Shown: positions 1-7,751 of the stretch, one piece after another
Numbering within the stretch: position 1 is the stretch's first letter
How the letters are laid out: the number at the start of each line of letters is the position of its first letter
Source: JABDIP01 sp965212545
GTDB taxonomy: Bacteria > Pseudomonadota > Alphaproteobacteria > DSM-16000 > Inquilinaceae
NCBI GenBank assembly: GCA_965212545.1
Contig: CBDBVB010000006.1
Span: 137,744 to 201,743 of the forward strand
Reading direction: 5' to 3'
DNA: 64,000 nucleotides
Program-made: the position numbers and the translations under genes
The notes under the pieces: model-generated
Seen by the model: the letters and a program-made list of their open reading frames with translations, nothing else
What the model was told of the DNA's origin: nothing
Database searches by the model: none

Positions 1-937
1 TGGCGCGGGTGAATTCCGGCAGCTCGTCGAGGAACAGCACGCCGCGATGGGCGAGGGAGATCTCGCCGGGCTTGGCCCGCAATCCGCCGCCCACCAGGGC
101 CGGCAGCGAGGCGGAATGGTGCGGGTCGCGGAACGGCCGGTTGCGCAGCAGCCGGCCGCCGGTCAAGAGCCCGGCGACCGAATGGATCATCGAGACCTGC
201 AGCGCCTCGGACGGGGTCAAGGGCGGCAGGATGCCCGGCAGACGCGCCGCCAGCATCGACTTGCCGGATCCGGGCGGGCCGATCATCAGCAGATTGTGGC
301 CGCCGGCCGCGGCCAGCTCCAGCGCCCGTTTCGCGGTCTCCTGGCCCTTGATGTCCTTCAGGTCGAGCGGCACCTCGAAAGCGTCCTCGACCCGCGGTTC
401 GGGCGGGCTCAGCACCTGGGTGCCCTTGAAATGGTTGATCAGCGCCAGCAGGGTCGACGGCGCCAGCACATCGATCCGGCCGTCCTCGGTCGCCGCCCAG
501 GCCGCCTCCGGCCCGCAGCCGGCGGGGCAGATCAGCCCCAGCTCCCGCGCCGCCGCGTTGATGGCCGAGGGCAGCACCCCGGCCACCGGGCTGATCGCGC
601 CGTCCAGGGCCAGCTCGCCGAGCGCCGAATAGCCCGCGATCTCGGTCGCCGGCAGCACGTCGAGCACGGTCAGCAGGCCGAGCGCGATCGGCAGGTCGAA
701 ATGGCTGCCCTCCTTCAGCACGTCGGCCGGCGCCAGGTTGACGGTGATGCGCCTGGGCGGCAAGGCGAGGCCCAGCGCGTGCAGGGCGGCGCGCACCCGC
801 TCGCGGCTCTCCGCCACCGCCTTGTCGGGCAGGCCGACCACCGTGAAGGCCGGCATGCCGCCGGACATCTGCACCTGCACGTCGATCGGCAGGACATCGA
901 TGCCCTGGAACGCCACCGTATTGACCCGCGCAACCAA
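1..937 (-). CDS. comM: YifB/ComM family Mg-chelatase-like AAA ATPase, 3' end outside window
   Basis: Only the N-terminal 312 codons are present; family members are about 505 residues. The frame starts at a TTG (937-935) and reads MVARVNTVAFQGIDV, the standard ComM N-terminus, so TTG is the likely start despite being rare. The first part is the ChlI/Lon-protease-like domain and the second part begins the AAA ATPase core, with Walker A GPPGSGKS encoded near 265-290 and LFLDELPEF of Walker B near the window edge. In naturally competent bacteria ComM is a hexameric helicase that promotes branch migration during recombination; in other bacteria its role is less clear. It is divergent from the glyoxalase-like gene. 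The 200 bp between them shows no motif I can name. Confidence 0.93.
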   Translation of the reverse strand, partial: MVARVNTVAFQGIDVLPIDVQVQMSGGMPAFTVVGLPDKAVAESRERVRAALHALGLALPPRRITVNLAPADVLKEGSHFDLPIALGLLTVLDVLPATEIAGYSALGELALDGAISPVAGVLPSAINAAARELGLICPAGCGPEAAWAATEDGRIDVLAPSTLLALINHFKGTQVLSPPEPRVEDAFEVPLDLKDIKGQETAKRALELAAAGGHNLLMIGPPGSGKSMLAARLPGILPPLTPSEALQVSMIHSVAGLLTGGRLLRNRPFRDPHHSASLPALVGGGLRAKPGEISLAHRGVLFLDELPEFTRA

Positions 938-1137
938 GGATCGATCACCCCGCCCCGTTTCAAACGCCAAGAGGGTAGGGGCGGGCAGCTTTGACGGCAA
1001 GCGCCGGGGTAATGGCAGATAACTCAGCCGGATGCGGAAGATCTGCGACGTATTGGAGAGGGCGCGCTGACAGAATCCCTCTCGCACCGGGCCGGTACTG
1101 GTGTCATCTTAGCGAAAACACACGCGAAGGCATCTCG

Positions 1138-1806
1138 ATGACATCGGACCTGGAACTCGACCATATCTTCCTCTTCGTCCGGCCGGGCGGGCGCGAGGCC
1201 GGGGCGCTGGCCCGCGCCGGGCTGCGCGAGGCCTATCGGCGGCGGCATCCGGGGCAGGGTACGGCCAATGTCTGCTACGCCTTCGACAACGCCTATCTGG
1301 AACTGGTCTGGGTCGAGGATTGGGACGAGATCACCTCGCCGGCGGTGGCGCGCACCAAATTGGCGGAGCGGGCCGAGTGGCAGTCCTACCGCGCCTCGCC
1401 CTTCGGCATCGCGGTGCGCGGCGGCGGCCTGAACGGGGCGCTGCCCTTCGCCACCTGGGAATACGCCGCGCCGTTCGGCGCCAATCTGCCGGTGGCCCAG
1501 GCCAGCGAGGACCCGCAACAGCCCTTCCTGTTCAGCCCGCCCGATGGCGGCGAGCGCCCGGACAGCTGGACCGATTTCCGCGCCGGCGCCCGGCAGCGCC
1601 CGGTCGGGCTGGCCGAGATCGTCGGCGTAAACCTGGACTACCCGCCCGGCGTCACCCCGGCGCCGGCCTTCGCAGCGCTGGCGGAAACCGGCCTGATCAA
1701 GCTGGGCACGGCGGGCGCCGGCCCGCGTATGACCCTGATCCTGTCCCGCACCAAGGACGAACCGCGGAAACGGCTGATCCTGCCGGATCTGACGTTGGTG
1801 GATTAG
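1138..1806 (+). CDS. glyoxalase-like (VOC fold) domain protein
   Basis: A 222-residue protein starting at ATG 1138 with GAAGG about 8 bases upstream. The N-terminus LELDHIFLFV is the first beta strand of a vicinal-oxygen-chelate unit. ANVCYAFDNAYLELVWV resembles the second strand, with a Glu that can bind metal. The layout fits the glyoxalase-like PF13468 group, whose substrates are mostly unknown. An upstream in-frame extension to 991 has no ribosome site and was not used. It stands alone between divergent comM and the frameshifted secreted gene. Specific activity cannot be assigned. Confidence 0.75.
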   Translation: MTSDLELDHIFLFVRPGGREAGALARAGLREAYRRRHPGQGTANVCYAFDNAYLELVWVEDWDEITSPAVARTKLAERAEWQSYRASPFGIAVRGGGLNGALPFATWEYAAPFGANLPVAQASEDPQQPFLFSPPDGGERPDSWTDFRAGARQRPVGLAEIVGVNLDYPPGVTPAPAFAALAETGLIKLGTAGAGPRMTLILSRTKDEPRKRLILPDLTLVD

Positions 1807-1847
1807 CGCGTTCACGGGAGCAACGATTTTTCAATCAACGGCAGATC

Positions 1848-2415
1848 ATGCTGGCAGCCATGCGCTGCCTTCCACTTCTGCTGCTCCTGCTCTCGCTCGC
1901 CGCCATGGCGGCCGAACCGCGCCCACTGGTCCTGGAACCAAACCGGTATTCCTTTACCTATGGCGTCCCGGATGGTTGGAGCCACGATTACGACATAGCC
2001 CAAGAGGGTCGGCGTGCGATCCATGCTCTTGCCCAACGGTGAGAGTTTCCACAGCGCCCCGTCGATCATCTATGTCAACGACTTAGACTGCGACGCCGGG
2101 GATGTCGTGGACTGCGTTGTCGAAGGTTTCCGCCCTAGCAATCCGAATCTGAGGGTGACGCCCGGAAACCCGATTCCGACCGGGGCAAATACGAATGCCC
2201 GAGTAGTCCTTCTGGAAGGCGCCAGCGATCCACGTCAGGCCCGCGAAGCCTTGGCGTTTCTGGAGGAGGAGGAAACGACGGTGCTCGTGGTGCTGTCCAC
2301 GAAGGACACCGTGTCCTGGGAACAAGACATGCGGGCGTTCGAGATCGTCGTGAGCGGTTTCGAATACTTCAACTGCTCGACCCCGTCGCTCGCCGTCCCC
2401 TGTTCCGGCCGCTAG
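1848..2415 (+). CDS. secreted protein of unknown function, frameshifted as read
   Basis: I do not recognise this family. ATG 1848 opens MLAAMRCLPLLLLLLSLAAM, a clear signal peptide, followed by about 40 residues ending in SHDYDIAQE. That frame stops at 2042. The continuation lies in the +1 frame (from about 2009 to 2415) and reads GVRSMLLPNGESFHSAP onward. Removing one G from the GGG at 2006-2008 joins the two halves smoothly as IAQEVGVRSML, giving about 188 residues. The C-terminal half is acidic and has two Cys near its end (FNCST, VPCSG). The gene may be a sequencing casualty or a genuine pseudogene. Confidence 0.55.
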
Positions 2416-2444
2416 ACGCCAACGCCCAAATCCCCGCCGCCGAT

Positions 2445-3398
2445 CTACCCCGCCAGCCGCTCGATGCGGCCTTCGATGGCGTCCCAGATGCCGGCTTCGA
2501 TCTTCACGTCGTCCAGGCGGTTGATCTCCTGGATGCCGGTGGGCGAGGTGACGTTGATCTCGGTCATGTAGTCGCCGATCACATCGATGCCGACGAAGAT
2601 CAGGCCGCGCTCTCTCAGGGTCGGGCCGATGGCGGCGCAGATGTCCTGCTCGCGCGGCGTGAGCCCCGTCTTCAGGGCCTGGCCGCCGGCGTGGAAATTG
2701 GCCCGTGCCTCGCCGGCCGGCGGCAGACGGCTGACCCCGCCGGCGGCCACGCCGTCGACCAGGATGATGCGCTTGTCGCCCTGGCGGATTTCCGGCAGGT
2801 AGCGCTGCACGATCACCGGCTCGCGGTAGAGCTCGGTGAACATCTCCAACAGCGCGTTCAGGTTCTCGTCCTCCGGCGTCACGTGGAACACGCCGGCGCC
2901 GCCATTGCCGAACAGCGGCTTGACGATGATGTCCTTGACCTCGCGGCGGAAGGCCAGGATGTCGTCCTTGTGCGACGAGATCAGGGTCTCCGGCATCAAC
3001 TCGGCGAAATGGGTGACGAACAGCTTCTCCGGCGCGTTGCGCACCTCGACCGGGTCGTTCACCACCAGGGTCTGCGGATGCACATGCTCCAGCAAGTGGG
3101 TGGCGGTGATATAGGCCATGTCGAAGGGCGGGTCCTGGCGCATCAGCACCACGTCGACCGCCGCCAGATCGAGTTCCTGCCGATCGCCCAGGGTGAAATG
3201 ATCGCCGGAGACCGGGCGCACCGTCAGCGGCCTGGCATGGGCATAGACCCGGCCGTTGCGGAACGACATGTGCTGCGGCAGGTAGTGGTAGAGGCCGTGG
3301 CCGCGCGCCTGCGCCTCCAGCGCCAGGGCAAAGGTGCTGTCGGCGGCGATGTTGACGGTCTCGATCGGGTCCATCTGGATCGCGATGGCCAGGCTCAT
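2445..3398 (-). CDS. gshB: glutathione synthetase
   Basis: A 317-residue ATP-grasp enzyme that joins gamma-glutamylcysteine and glycine to make glutathione in the cytoplasm. The N-terminus MSLAIAIQMDPIETVNI is the signature start of prokaryotic GshB (pre-ATP-grasp domain, residues 1-120). The ATP-grasp part follows with DIIVKPLFGNGGAGVF (nucleotide-binding glycine loop), RYLPEIRQGDKR and the metal-binding EINVTSPTGIQEINR near the C-terminus. Length matches the family. It is on the same strand as the upstream SirB1-BON-YraN-RsmI group, with about 80 bases between it and the SirB1-type gene. gshA is not in the window. Confidence 0.96.
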   Translation of the reverse strand: MSLAIAIQMDPIETVNIAADSTFALALEAQARGHGLYHYLPQHMSFRNGRVYAHARPLTVRPVSGDHFTLGDRQELDLAAVDVVLMRQDPPFDMAYITATHLLEHVHPQTLVVNDPVEVRNAPEKLFVTHFAELMPETLISSHKDDILAFRREVKDIIVKPLFGNGGAGVFHVTPEDENLNALLEMFTELYREPVIVQRYLPEIRQGDKRIILVDGVAAGGVSRLPPAGEARANFHAGGQALKTGLTPREQDICAAIGPTLRERGLIFVGIDVIGDYMTEINVTSPTGIQEINRLDDVKIEAGIWDAIEGRIERLAG

Positions 3399-3480
3399 GG
3401 GGAACGGTCCTCGGCAGGGCAGGCGGGTTTGAGCCGACTCATAGCACAGCCGGCCGGCCGCGCCAGCGCTGACCGCATGA

Positions 3481-4308
3481 TCAGTTCAGGCGGGACTTGA
3501 TCTGCTGCAGCAGGGTCGCCGCCTCATGCCGGGCATCGTCGCTGTCGGCCGCCGAAATGTAGCGGTCCAGCGCCTCGATGGCGGCGCCATATTCGCCCAG
3601 CCGCGCCTTCACCAGGCCGGCCTCGCGCCACAGCCCGGATTCCTCCGGCGCGATCATCAGCATGCCGTCCAGCACTTTCGCCGCCTCGCCGAAGCGGCTG
3701 GCATTGGCATGGCGCATCTTGAGGTTGTTCTGCAGCCGCAACAGCACGGCGCGGTTCCCGACCGGCGCATAATGGGCATGCTGCAGCTCCGCATCCTGAC
3801 CCAGCACCGCCTTCAGCAGCGACCGCAGTTCGGCCGGACCGCGGGGACGCCCGGCGTCGAACGGGTCGAGAATGGCGCGCTCGCCATGGCGGTCGAGGCG
3901 GATCAGGAAATGGCCCGGGAAGTTGAGCCCTGCGCAGTCCCAGCCTTGTGCCCTGGCGGCGTGGATATAGAGGATGCCAAGCGCCACCGGCAGTCCTTTG
4001 CGGCGATCGATCACCCGCATCAGATTGGCGTTCTGCGGATCTTCGTAGGTCGCGGTGTCGCCGTGATAGCCATAGCGCTCGGCAAACACCGTGCGCAGCG
4101 CCGACGCAGGCCCGTCGACGCCATCGGGATCCACATCCTCGGCAACCGCACCGACCTCGGCCGTCAGGCGGGCGATGTGCTCGTGATACCAGCCGGACGA
4201 GCATTTGCGATCCAGCGAAGCCAGCGCCAGCGCCGTCCCGGCCAGATCGATCTCATGGTCGGGCAGCGATCCGGCCTGTCGCAGAATGCGGTGAATGTCC
4301 TCGCCCAT
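3481..4308 (-). CDS. SirB1-type transglutaminase-like protein with TPR tail
   Basis: A 275-residue protein of the SirB1/YchA type. The N-terminal two thirds is a degenerate transglutaminase-like fold (PF13369), seen in YGYHGDTATYEDPQNANLM, RRKGLPVALGILYI and GLNFPGHFLIRLD. The last about 70 residues form two TPR-like helical repeats (RFGEAAKVLDGMLMIAPEE and YGAAIEALDRYIS). Family members are conserved but their biochemical function is not established; the canonical transglutaminase catalytic triad is incomplete in this group. Its start overlaps the end of the BON lipoprotein gene by 56 bases on the same strand, so the two are probably translated together. Confidence 0.85.
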   Translation of the reverse strand: MGEDIHRILRQAGSLPDHEIDLAGTALALASLDRKCSSGWYHEHIARLTAEVGAVAEDVDPDGVDGPASALRTVFAERYGYHGDTATYEDPQNANLMRVIDRRKGLPVALGILYIHAARAQGWDCAGLNFPGHFLIRLDRHGERAILDPFDAGRPRGPAELRSLLKAVLGQDAELQHAHYAPVGNRAVLLRLQNNLKMRHANASRFGEAAKVLDGMLMIAPEESGLWREAGLVKARLGEYGAAIEALDRYISAADSDDARHEAATLLQQIKSRLN

Positions 4309-5014
4309 GCGGCGTCTCCCCGGCGACCGGCCTTATCGCCGGCCTATTCGGCCTCCGCGGCCCCCGCATCGTCCGCTTCGGATCATCCGGATTATCCGGA
4401 TCGGCCGGATCATCGATCGTCTTCAGGCGGGTATAGTCGACCACCCGTCGAACATACGGGATTTGCCGGGCATGGTCGATCACCCGTGACCGTTCGGCAT
4501 TGTCCTGGGCGATGCCCATCAGGTAGACGACCCGGCCTTCGGTCACGACCGTATAGTTGATCGACTGGATCGACGAATCGAACAGCAACCGCGATTCGAT
4601 CTGCCCCGAGATCGCGGTGTCGCGGGCGTAGCCGCTGAATCCCTGGGGCTCGGCGACGTCGATCTCGTTGATGACTTCGCGCACACCTTCGACCTGCCAG
4701 GCGATGCGCACCGCCTCCAGCCTCTGCTCCGGCCTTTCGACGACGCCGGTGATCAGGACCCGCCCCTCGGTCACCCGCGTGCTCAGATTGGTGAAGATGT
4801 TCGAATCGGCGTCAAGCCAGGCCCCGTTGATGGCGAGCTTGATCCCGGAATCGTCGACCACATCGTCGACCGAACGTTCCTCCGCCACGACGACCGCGCC
4901 GGTGGCGGCGGCTCCGGCAATGACGAGCGGAGCGGCGCAGCCCGTCATCATCGCCGCCGATGCCACCAAGACGGCCGCGCCCCTGACGCGGCCAATGCCC
5001 CAACCACGAAACAC
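4253..5014 (-). CDS. BON-domain lipoprotein, OsmY/DolP-like
   Basis: A 253-residue outer-membrane or periplasmic lipoprotein. The GTG start at 5014 has AGGAG six bases upstream and gives MFRGWGIGRVRG plus a hydrophobic stretch ending in the lipobox MTGC at about residue 26. Two BON domains follow (about 60-125, with GRVLITGVVERPEQR; and 140-210, with GRVVYLMGIAQDNAE), matching the lipid-binding BON pairs of DolP/YraP. The last about 40 residues are Pro/Arg rich and not BON-like. In E. coli dolP sits close to yraN and rsmI, as here. DolP supports outer-membrane integrity; that role here is inferred from family and context. Confidence 0.87.
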   Translation of the reverse strand: MFRGWGIGRVRGAAVLVASAAMMTGCAAPLVIAGAAATGAVVVAEERSVDDVVDDSGIKLAINGAWLDADSNIFTNLSTRVTEGRVLITGVVERPEQRLEAVRIAWQVEGVREVINEIDVAEPQGFSGYARDTAISGQIESRLLFDSSIQSINYTVVTEGRVVYLMGIAQDNAERSRVIDHARQIPYVRRVVDYTRLKTIDDPADPDNPDDPKRTMRGPRRPNRPAIRPVAGETPHGRGHSPHSATGRIAARP

Positions 5015-5025
5015 CTCGCTCTCCT

Positions 5026-5427
5026 TCACAATACGCCGAGGCCGGCAATGGAGATGTCCGGCTGCCAGGCATTCGGCAGGTGCCGCGGCCAGCGCCACGG
5101 CGTCACCACCATCAGATCGAACCTCAGGCTGAAATCCGATTGCGGCACAAATCCGGCCGCCCCGCGAGACAGGAAAGCCAGCGCCGCGCGTTCCAGCCGG
5201 GCCCGCTGGCGAGCGGTCAGCGACTCCATCGCCGCGGCCACCTTGGTTCGCGCCTTGACCTCGACGATCGCCAGCGTATTGCCGCGCCGGGCAACGATGT
5301 CGATCTCGCCCGCCGGGCAGCGAAAGCGCCGGGCCAGGATGCGGTACCCCTTGAGCCGTAGCGCCAGGGCGCAGACATCCTCGGCCCGCCGCCCCCAGCC
5401 TTCGGCGCGGCGGCGGCGGTCAGCCAT
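5026..5427 (-). CDS. yraN: YraN family protein (UPF0102)
   Basis: A 133-residue protein with an endonuclease-like (PD-(D/E)XK) fold. The ATG at 5427 overlaps the rsmI stop by 8 bases. The core reads EGWGRRAEDVCALALRLKG, then CPAGEIDIVARRGNTLAIVEVKART, giving the Asp/Glu-X-Lys catalytic pattern (GEIDIVA...VEVK). Biochemical function is not established in this family. It forms a tight block with rsmI upstream and the BON lipoprotein downstream, an arrangement seen across Proteobacteria. Confidence 0.93.
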   Translation of the reverse strand: MADRRRRAEGWGRRAEDVCALALRLKGYRILARRFRCPAGEIDIVARRGNTLAIVEVKARTKVAAAMESLTARQRARLERAALAFLSRGAAGFVPQSDFSLRFDLMVVTPWRWPRHLPNAWQPDISIAGLGVL

Positions 5428-6400
5428 CGTCCCGCCGGCCAGGTTCGCCGAGTGCCAGCGCACGTTGATAGACCGCCCGCCGCGGCCGCCCGGAAGCCGC
5501 GGCCACGGCGGCGACCGCGTCGCGCAGGCTGAGCCGGGCAAGGGCGTCATGCAGCATACCGTCGAGCTCCGCATCGTCGACGACCGGGACCTCACCGGGC
5601 GGCCCGACAACCAGCACGACTTCGCCTTTCGGCGGGCCAGCAGCGCGATAATGCTCGGCGAGGCTTGCCAGCGTGCCGCGGCGCGCCTCTTCGAACCGCT
5701 TGGTCAGCTCCCGCGTGACCGCGGCCTCGCGATCGCCCAGGGTCGCGGCCAGATCGGCGAGGCTTGCCGGCAGGCGCTTTGCCGATTCGAAAAACACCAG
5801 CGTCGCCTGAACCTGGGCCAGCGAGGCAAAGAAGGCGCGCCGTGCCGCCGATCGGGACGGCGCGAATCCGGCGAACAGGAAACGGTCGCTGGGCAAACCG
5901 GAGAGCAGCAATCCGGCCAGCGGAGCACTCGCCCCCGGCAGGCAGGTGACCGTCAGGCCCTGATCCTGGGCGGCCCGCACGAGCTTGTACCCGGGGTCGG
6001 AGATCAGCGGCGTGCCGGCGTCGGAAACCAGCGCGACCGATTGTCCCTGGGCGATGCGTTTCAGGATGGCCGGCCGCATCTTGTCGGCATTGTGGTCATG
6101 GTAGGAAATCAACGACCCGGAAATGCCATAAAGCCCCAACAGTTTGCCTGTCACGCGCGTGTCTTCGCACGCGATTGCATCCACCGCCGCAAGCATGTCG
6201 AGAGCGCGCAAGGTGATGTCGCGGGCATTGCCGATCGGGACCGCCGTGAGGTACAGCCCTGGTGGGACCGGTTCGGCCGGTTTACTTGCCCCGACACCGC
6301 CGCTAGGGTCGCCCTGCGCTATCCGGCGCCGGGTGGATGGGTCCGCCTCGGCCGGCTCCGTGTCCGAGGCAGAAATTTGTCGTGGGGGTTGTCGTGTCAC
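5420..6400 (-). CDS. rsmI: 16S rRNA (cytidine(1402)-2'-O)-methyltransferase
   Basis: RsmI transfers a methyl group from SAM to the ribose of C1402 in the decoding centre of 16S rRNA. The tetrapyrrole-methylase fold is clear: PPGLYLTAVPIGNARDITLRAL at the start of the domain, EDTRVTGKLL, the glycine-rich VSDAGTPLISDPG, and PGASAPLAGLLLSGLP. The start is uncertain. A GTG at 6400 gives 326 residues with a poorly conserved 46-residue Pro/Ser-rich lead; the frame stays open to an ATG at 6460. Either start overlaps the start of the divergent lppC gene, so the two share a very compact promoter region. Confidence 0.93.
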   Translation of the reverse strand: MTRQPPRQISASDTEPAEADPSTRRRIAQGDPSGGVGASKPAEPVPPGLYLTAVPIGNARDITLRALDMLAAVDAIACEDTRVTGKLLGLYGISGSLISYHDHNADKMRPAILKRIAQGQSVALVSDAGTPLISDPGYKLVRAAQDQGLTVTCLPGASAPLAGLLLSGLPSDRFLFAGFAPSRSAARRAFFASLAQVQATLVFFESAKRLPASLADLAATLGDREAAVTRELTKRFEEARRGTLASLAEHYRAAGPPKGEVVLVVGPPGEVPVVDDAELDGMLHDALARLSLRDAVAAVAAASGRPRRAVYQRALALGEPGRRDDG

Positions 6401-7611
6401 GTCGGATCGCTGAACCACACTCGATGCCGCGGATCGCAGGGCTGGCGCTGGTGCTCGCAATTGTGCTGTCCGCCTGCGAGTCGTCCACAGTAGCCGGGAC
6501 CGGCCAGCCGGTACAGCTACGCGAACCGGGCAGCGAGTCGCTCGGACCGGTGATCGACCCCTATGGCCGCAGCAACGCCAACCGCACCCGCGTCGCCATG
6601 CTGCTGCCGCTGAGCGGCCGCGGCAGCGATATCGGGCAGGCGATGCTGAACGCCGCCCAGATGGCGGTGTTCGATGCCGGCGACGACAATTTCGAGCTGA
6701 TTCCCCGCGACACCGGCGGGACGCCGCGGGGCGCCGCGGAGGCCGCGAGCCTGGCCCTGACCGAGGGCGCGCAGCTGATCCTGGGTCCGTTCTTCGGCAC
6801 TTCGGTGCCCGAGGTTCGTACGGTGGCGGAATCCGCCGGCGTCAACGTGATCGCCTTCACCAGCGACCGGACGGCGGCCGGCCGCAACGTCTTCGTCATG
6901 GGTTTCGTGCCGGCCGGTCAGGTCGAGCAGATCGTGCGCTACAGCGTCGAGCAGGGCCATTTCAATTTCGCCGCCCTGGCGCCGAACAACCCCTACGGCC
7001 AGACCGTGGTCGCGGCGCTGGAGGAATCCGCCGCTTCGAGGGGCGCGACGGTCGTCCGGGTCGAATTCTACGACCCGAACGAGTCCGATCATTCCGCGAC
7101 GGTCGAGCGGATCGCCGAGCCGGGCCTGTTCGGCACCGTCGAGTACGACGCGATCCTGATCCCGGAATCAGGACTGAAACTCCGTGCGCTGGCAGCCATG
7201 CTGCCATTCTTCGACGTGACCAATGTCCAGCTTCTGGGCACCGGCATCTGGGACGGCGCCGAACTGGGCCTGGAGCCGGATATGGTGGGCGGCTGGTATG
7301 CCGCGCCACAGCCGGAATTGCGGGTCGAGTTCGAGCGACGCTATCGCACGCTGTTCGGTCAGCCGCCGCCGCGGCTTGCGACGCTCGCCTATGACGCGGT
7401 CGCCCTCTCGGCGGCGCTGAGCCGTATGCCGGACCGCCCTGGATTCGACATCCTGACGCTGACCAATCCGAGTGGATTCGCCGGTCTCGACGGCGTGTTC
7501 CGGTTCCGCCAGGACGGCGTGGTCGAGCGCGCCCTGGCGATCCTGGAAGTGACGTCGGACGGCTCCATCGTCAGGGTGCCGGCAGCGCAGAGCTTCGTCG
7601 CCGGGTCGTAG
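6394..7611 (+). CDS. LppC/LpoA-type penicillin-binding-protein activator lipoprotein
   Basis: A 405-residue lipoprotein with the type I periplasmic-binding fold of the LppC/LpoA family (PF04348), which in Gammaproteobacteria activates PBP1A. The GTG at 6394 follows GGGGG at good spacing; an ATG at 6424 is the alternative and still leaves a usable signal. The signal ends in lipobox LSAC. Diagnostic stretches include RVAMLLPLSGRGSDIGQAML, LILGPFFGTSVPEV, VIAFTSDRTAAGRNVFVMGF and LAPNNPYGQTV. It is shorter than E. coli LpoA because it lacks the N-terminal TPR domain, which is normal for Alphaproteobacteria. It converges on the kinase operon, with strong hairpins between. Confidence 0.9.
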   Translation: MSRRIAEPHSMPRIAGLALVLAIVLSACESSTVAGTGQPVQLREPGSESLGPVIDPYGRSNANRTRVAMLLPLSGRGSDIGQAMLNAAQMAVFDAGDDNFELIPRDTGGTPRGAAEAASLALTEGAQLILGPFFGTSVPEVRTVAESAGVNVIAFTSDRTAAGRNVFVMGFVPAGQVEQIVRYSVEQGHFNFAALAPNNPYGQTVVAALEESAASRGATVVRVEFYDPNESDHSATVERIAEPGLFGTVEYDAILIPESGLKLRALAAMLPFFDVTNVQLLGTGIWDGAELGLEPDMVGGWYAAPQPELRVEFERRYRTLFGQPPPRLATLAYDAVALSAALSRMPDRPGFDILTLTNPSGFAGLDGVFRFRQDGVVERALAILEVTSDGSIVRVPAAQSFVAGS

Positions 7612-7617
7612 ATCGAG

Positions 7618-7676
7618 ATCGGATGAGATTGAATCGATCTCATCTGTGACTCTTGATCCAGATGAGCAATCTAGAG
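7618..7676. repeat. hairpin-forming sequence, possible diverged copy of the 65-nt intergenic repeat
   Basis: Just after the lppC stop there is an 8-bp perfect stem, GATGAGAT (7622-7629) with ATCTCATC (7637-7644). The stretch then ends in CTAGAG, like the repeat copy after dapB (23889-23953). The general layout (ATCGG, hairpin, TGA-TCC, CTAGAG) is shared but similarity is low, so membership of the same family is only a suggestion. Confidence 0.3.
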
Positions 7677-7684
7677 GCTGACTC

Positions 7685-7713
7685 ACGCTTCACACCGATC
7701 CGGTGTGAAGCGT
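7685..7713. terminator. strong hairpin between convergent genes
   Basis: A perfect 13-bp inverted repeat, ACGCTTCACACCG at 7685-7697 and its complement at 7701-7713, with a 3-base loop. It lies between lppC (+) and the kinase operon (-) and can serve both strands. No long T run follows, so it may stop transcription without one or protect 3' ends. Confidence 0.7.
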
Positions 7714-7751
7714 TCAATCTCTAACCAACTGACCGATACTCGGACCGGCTC

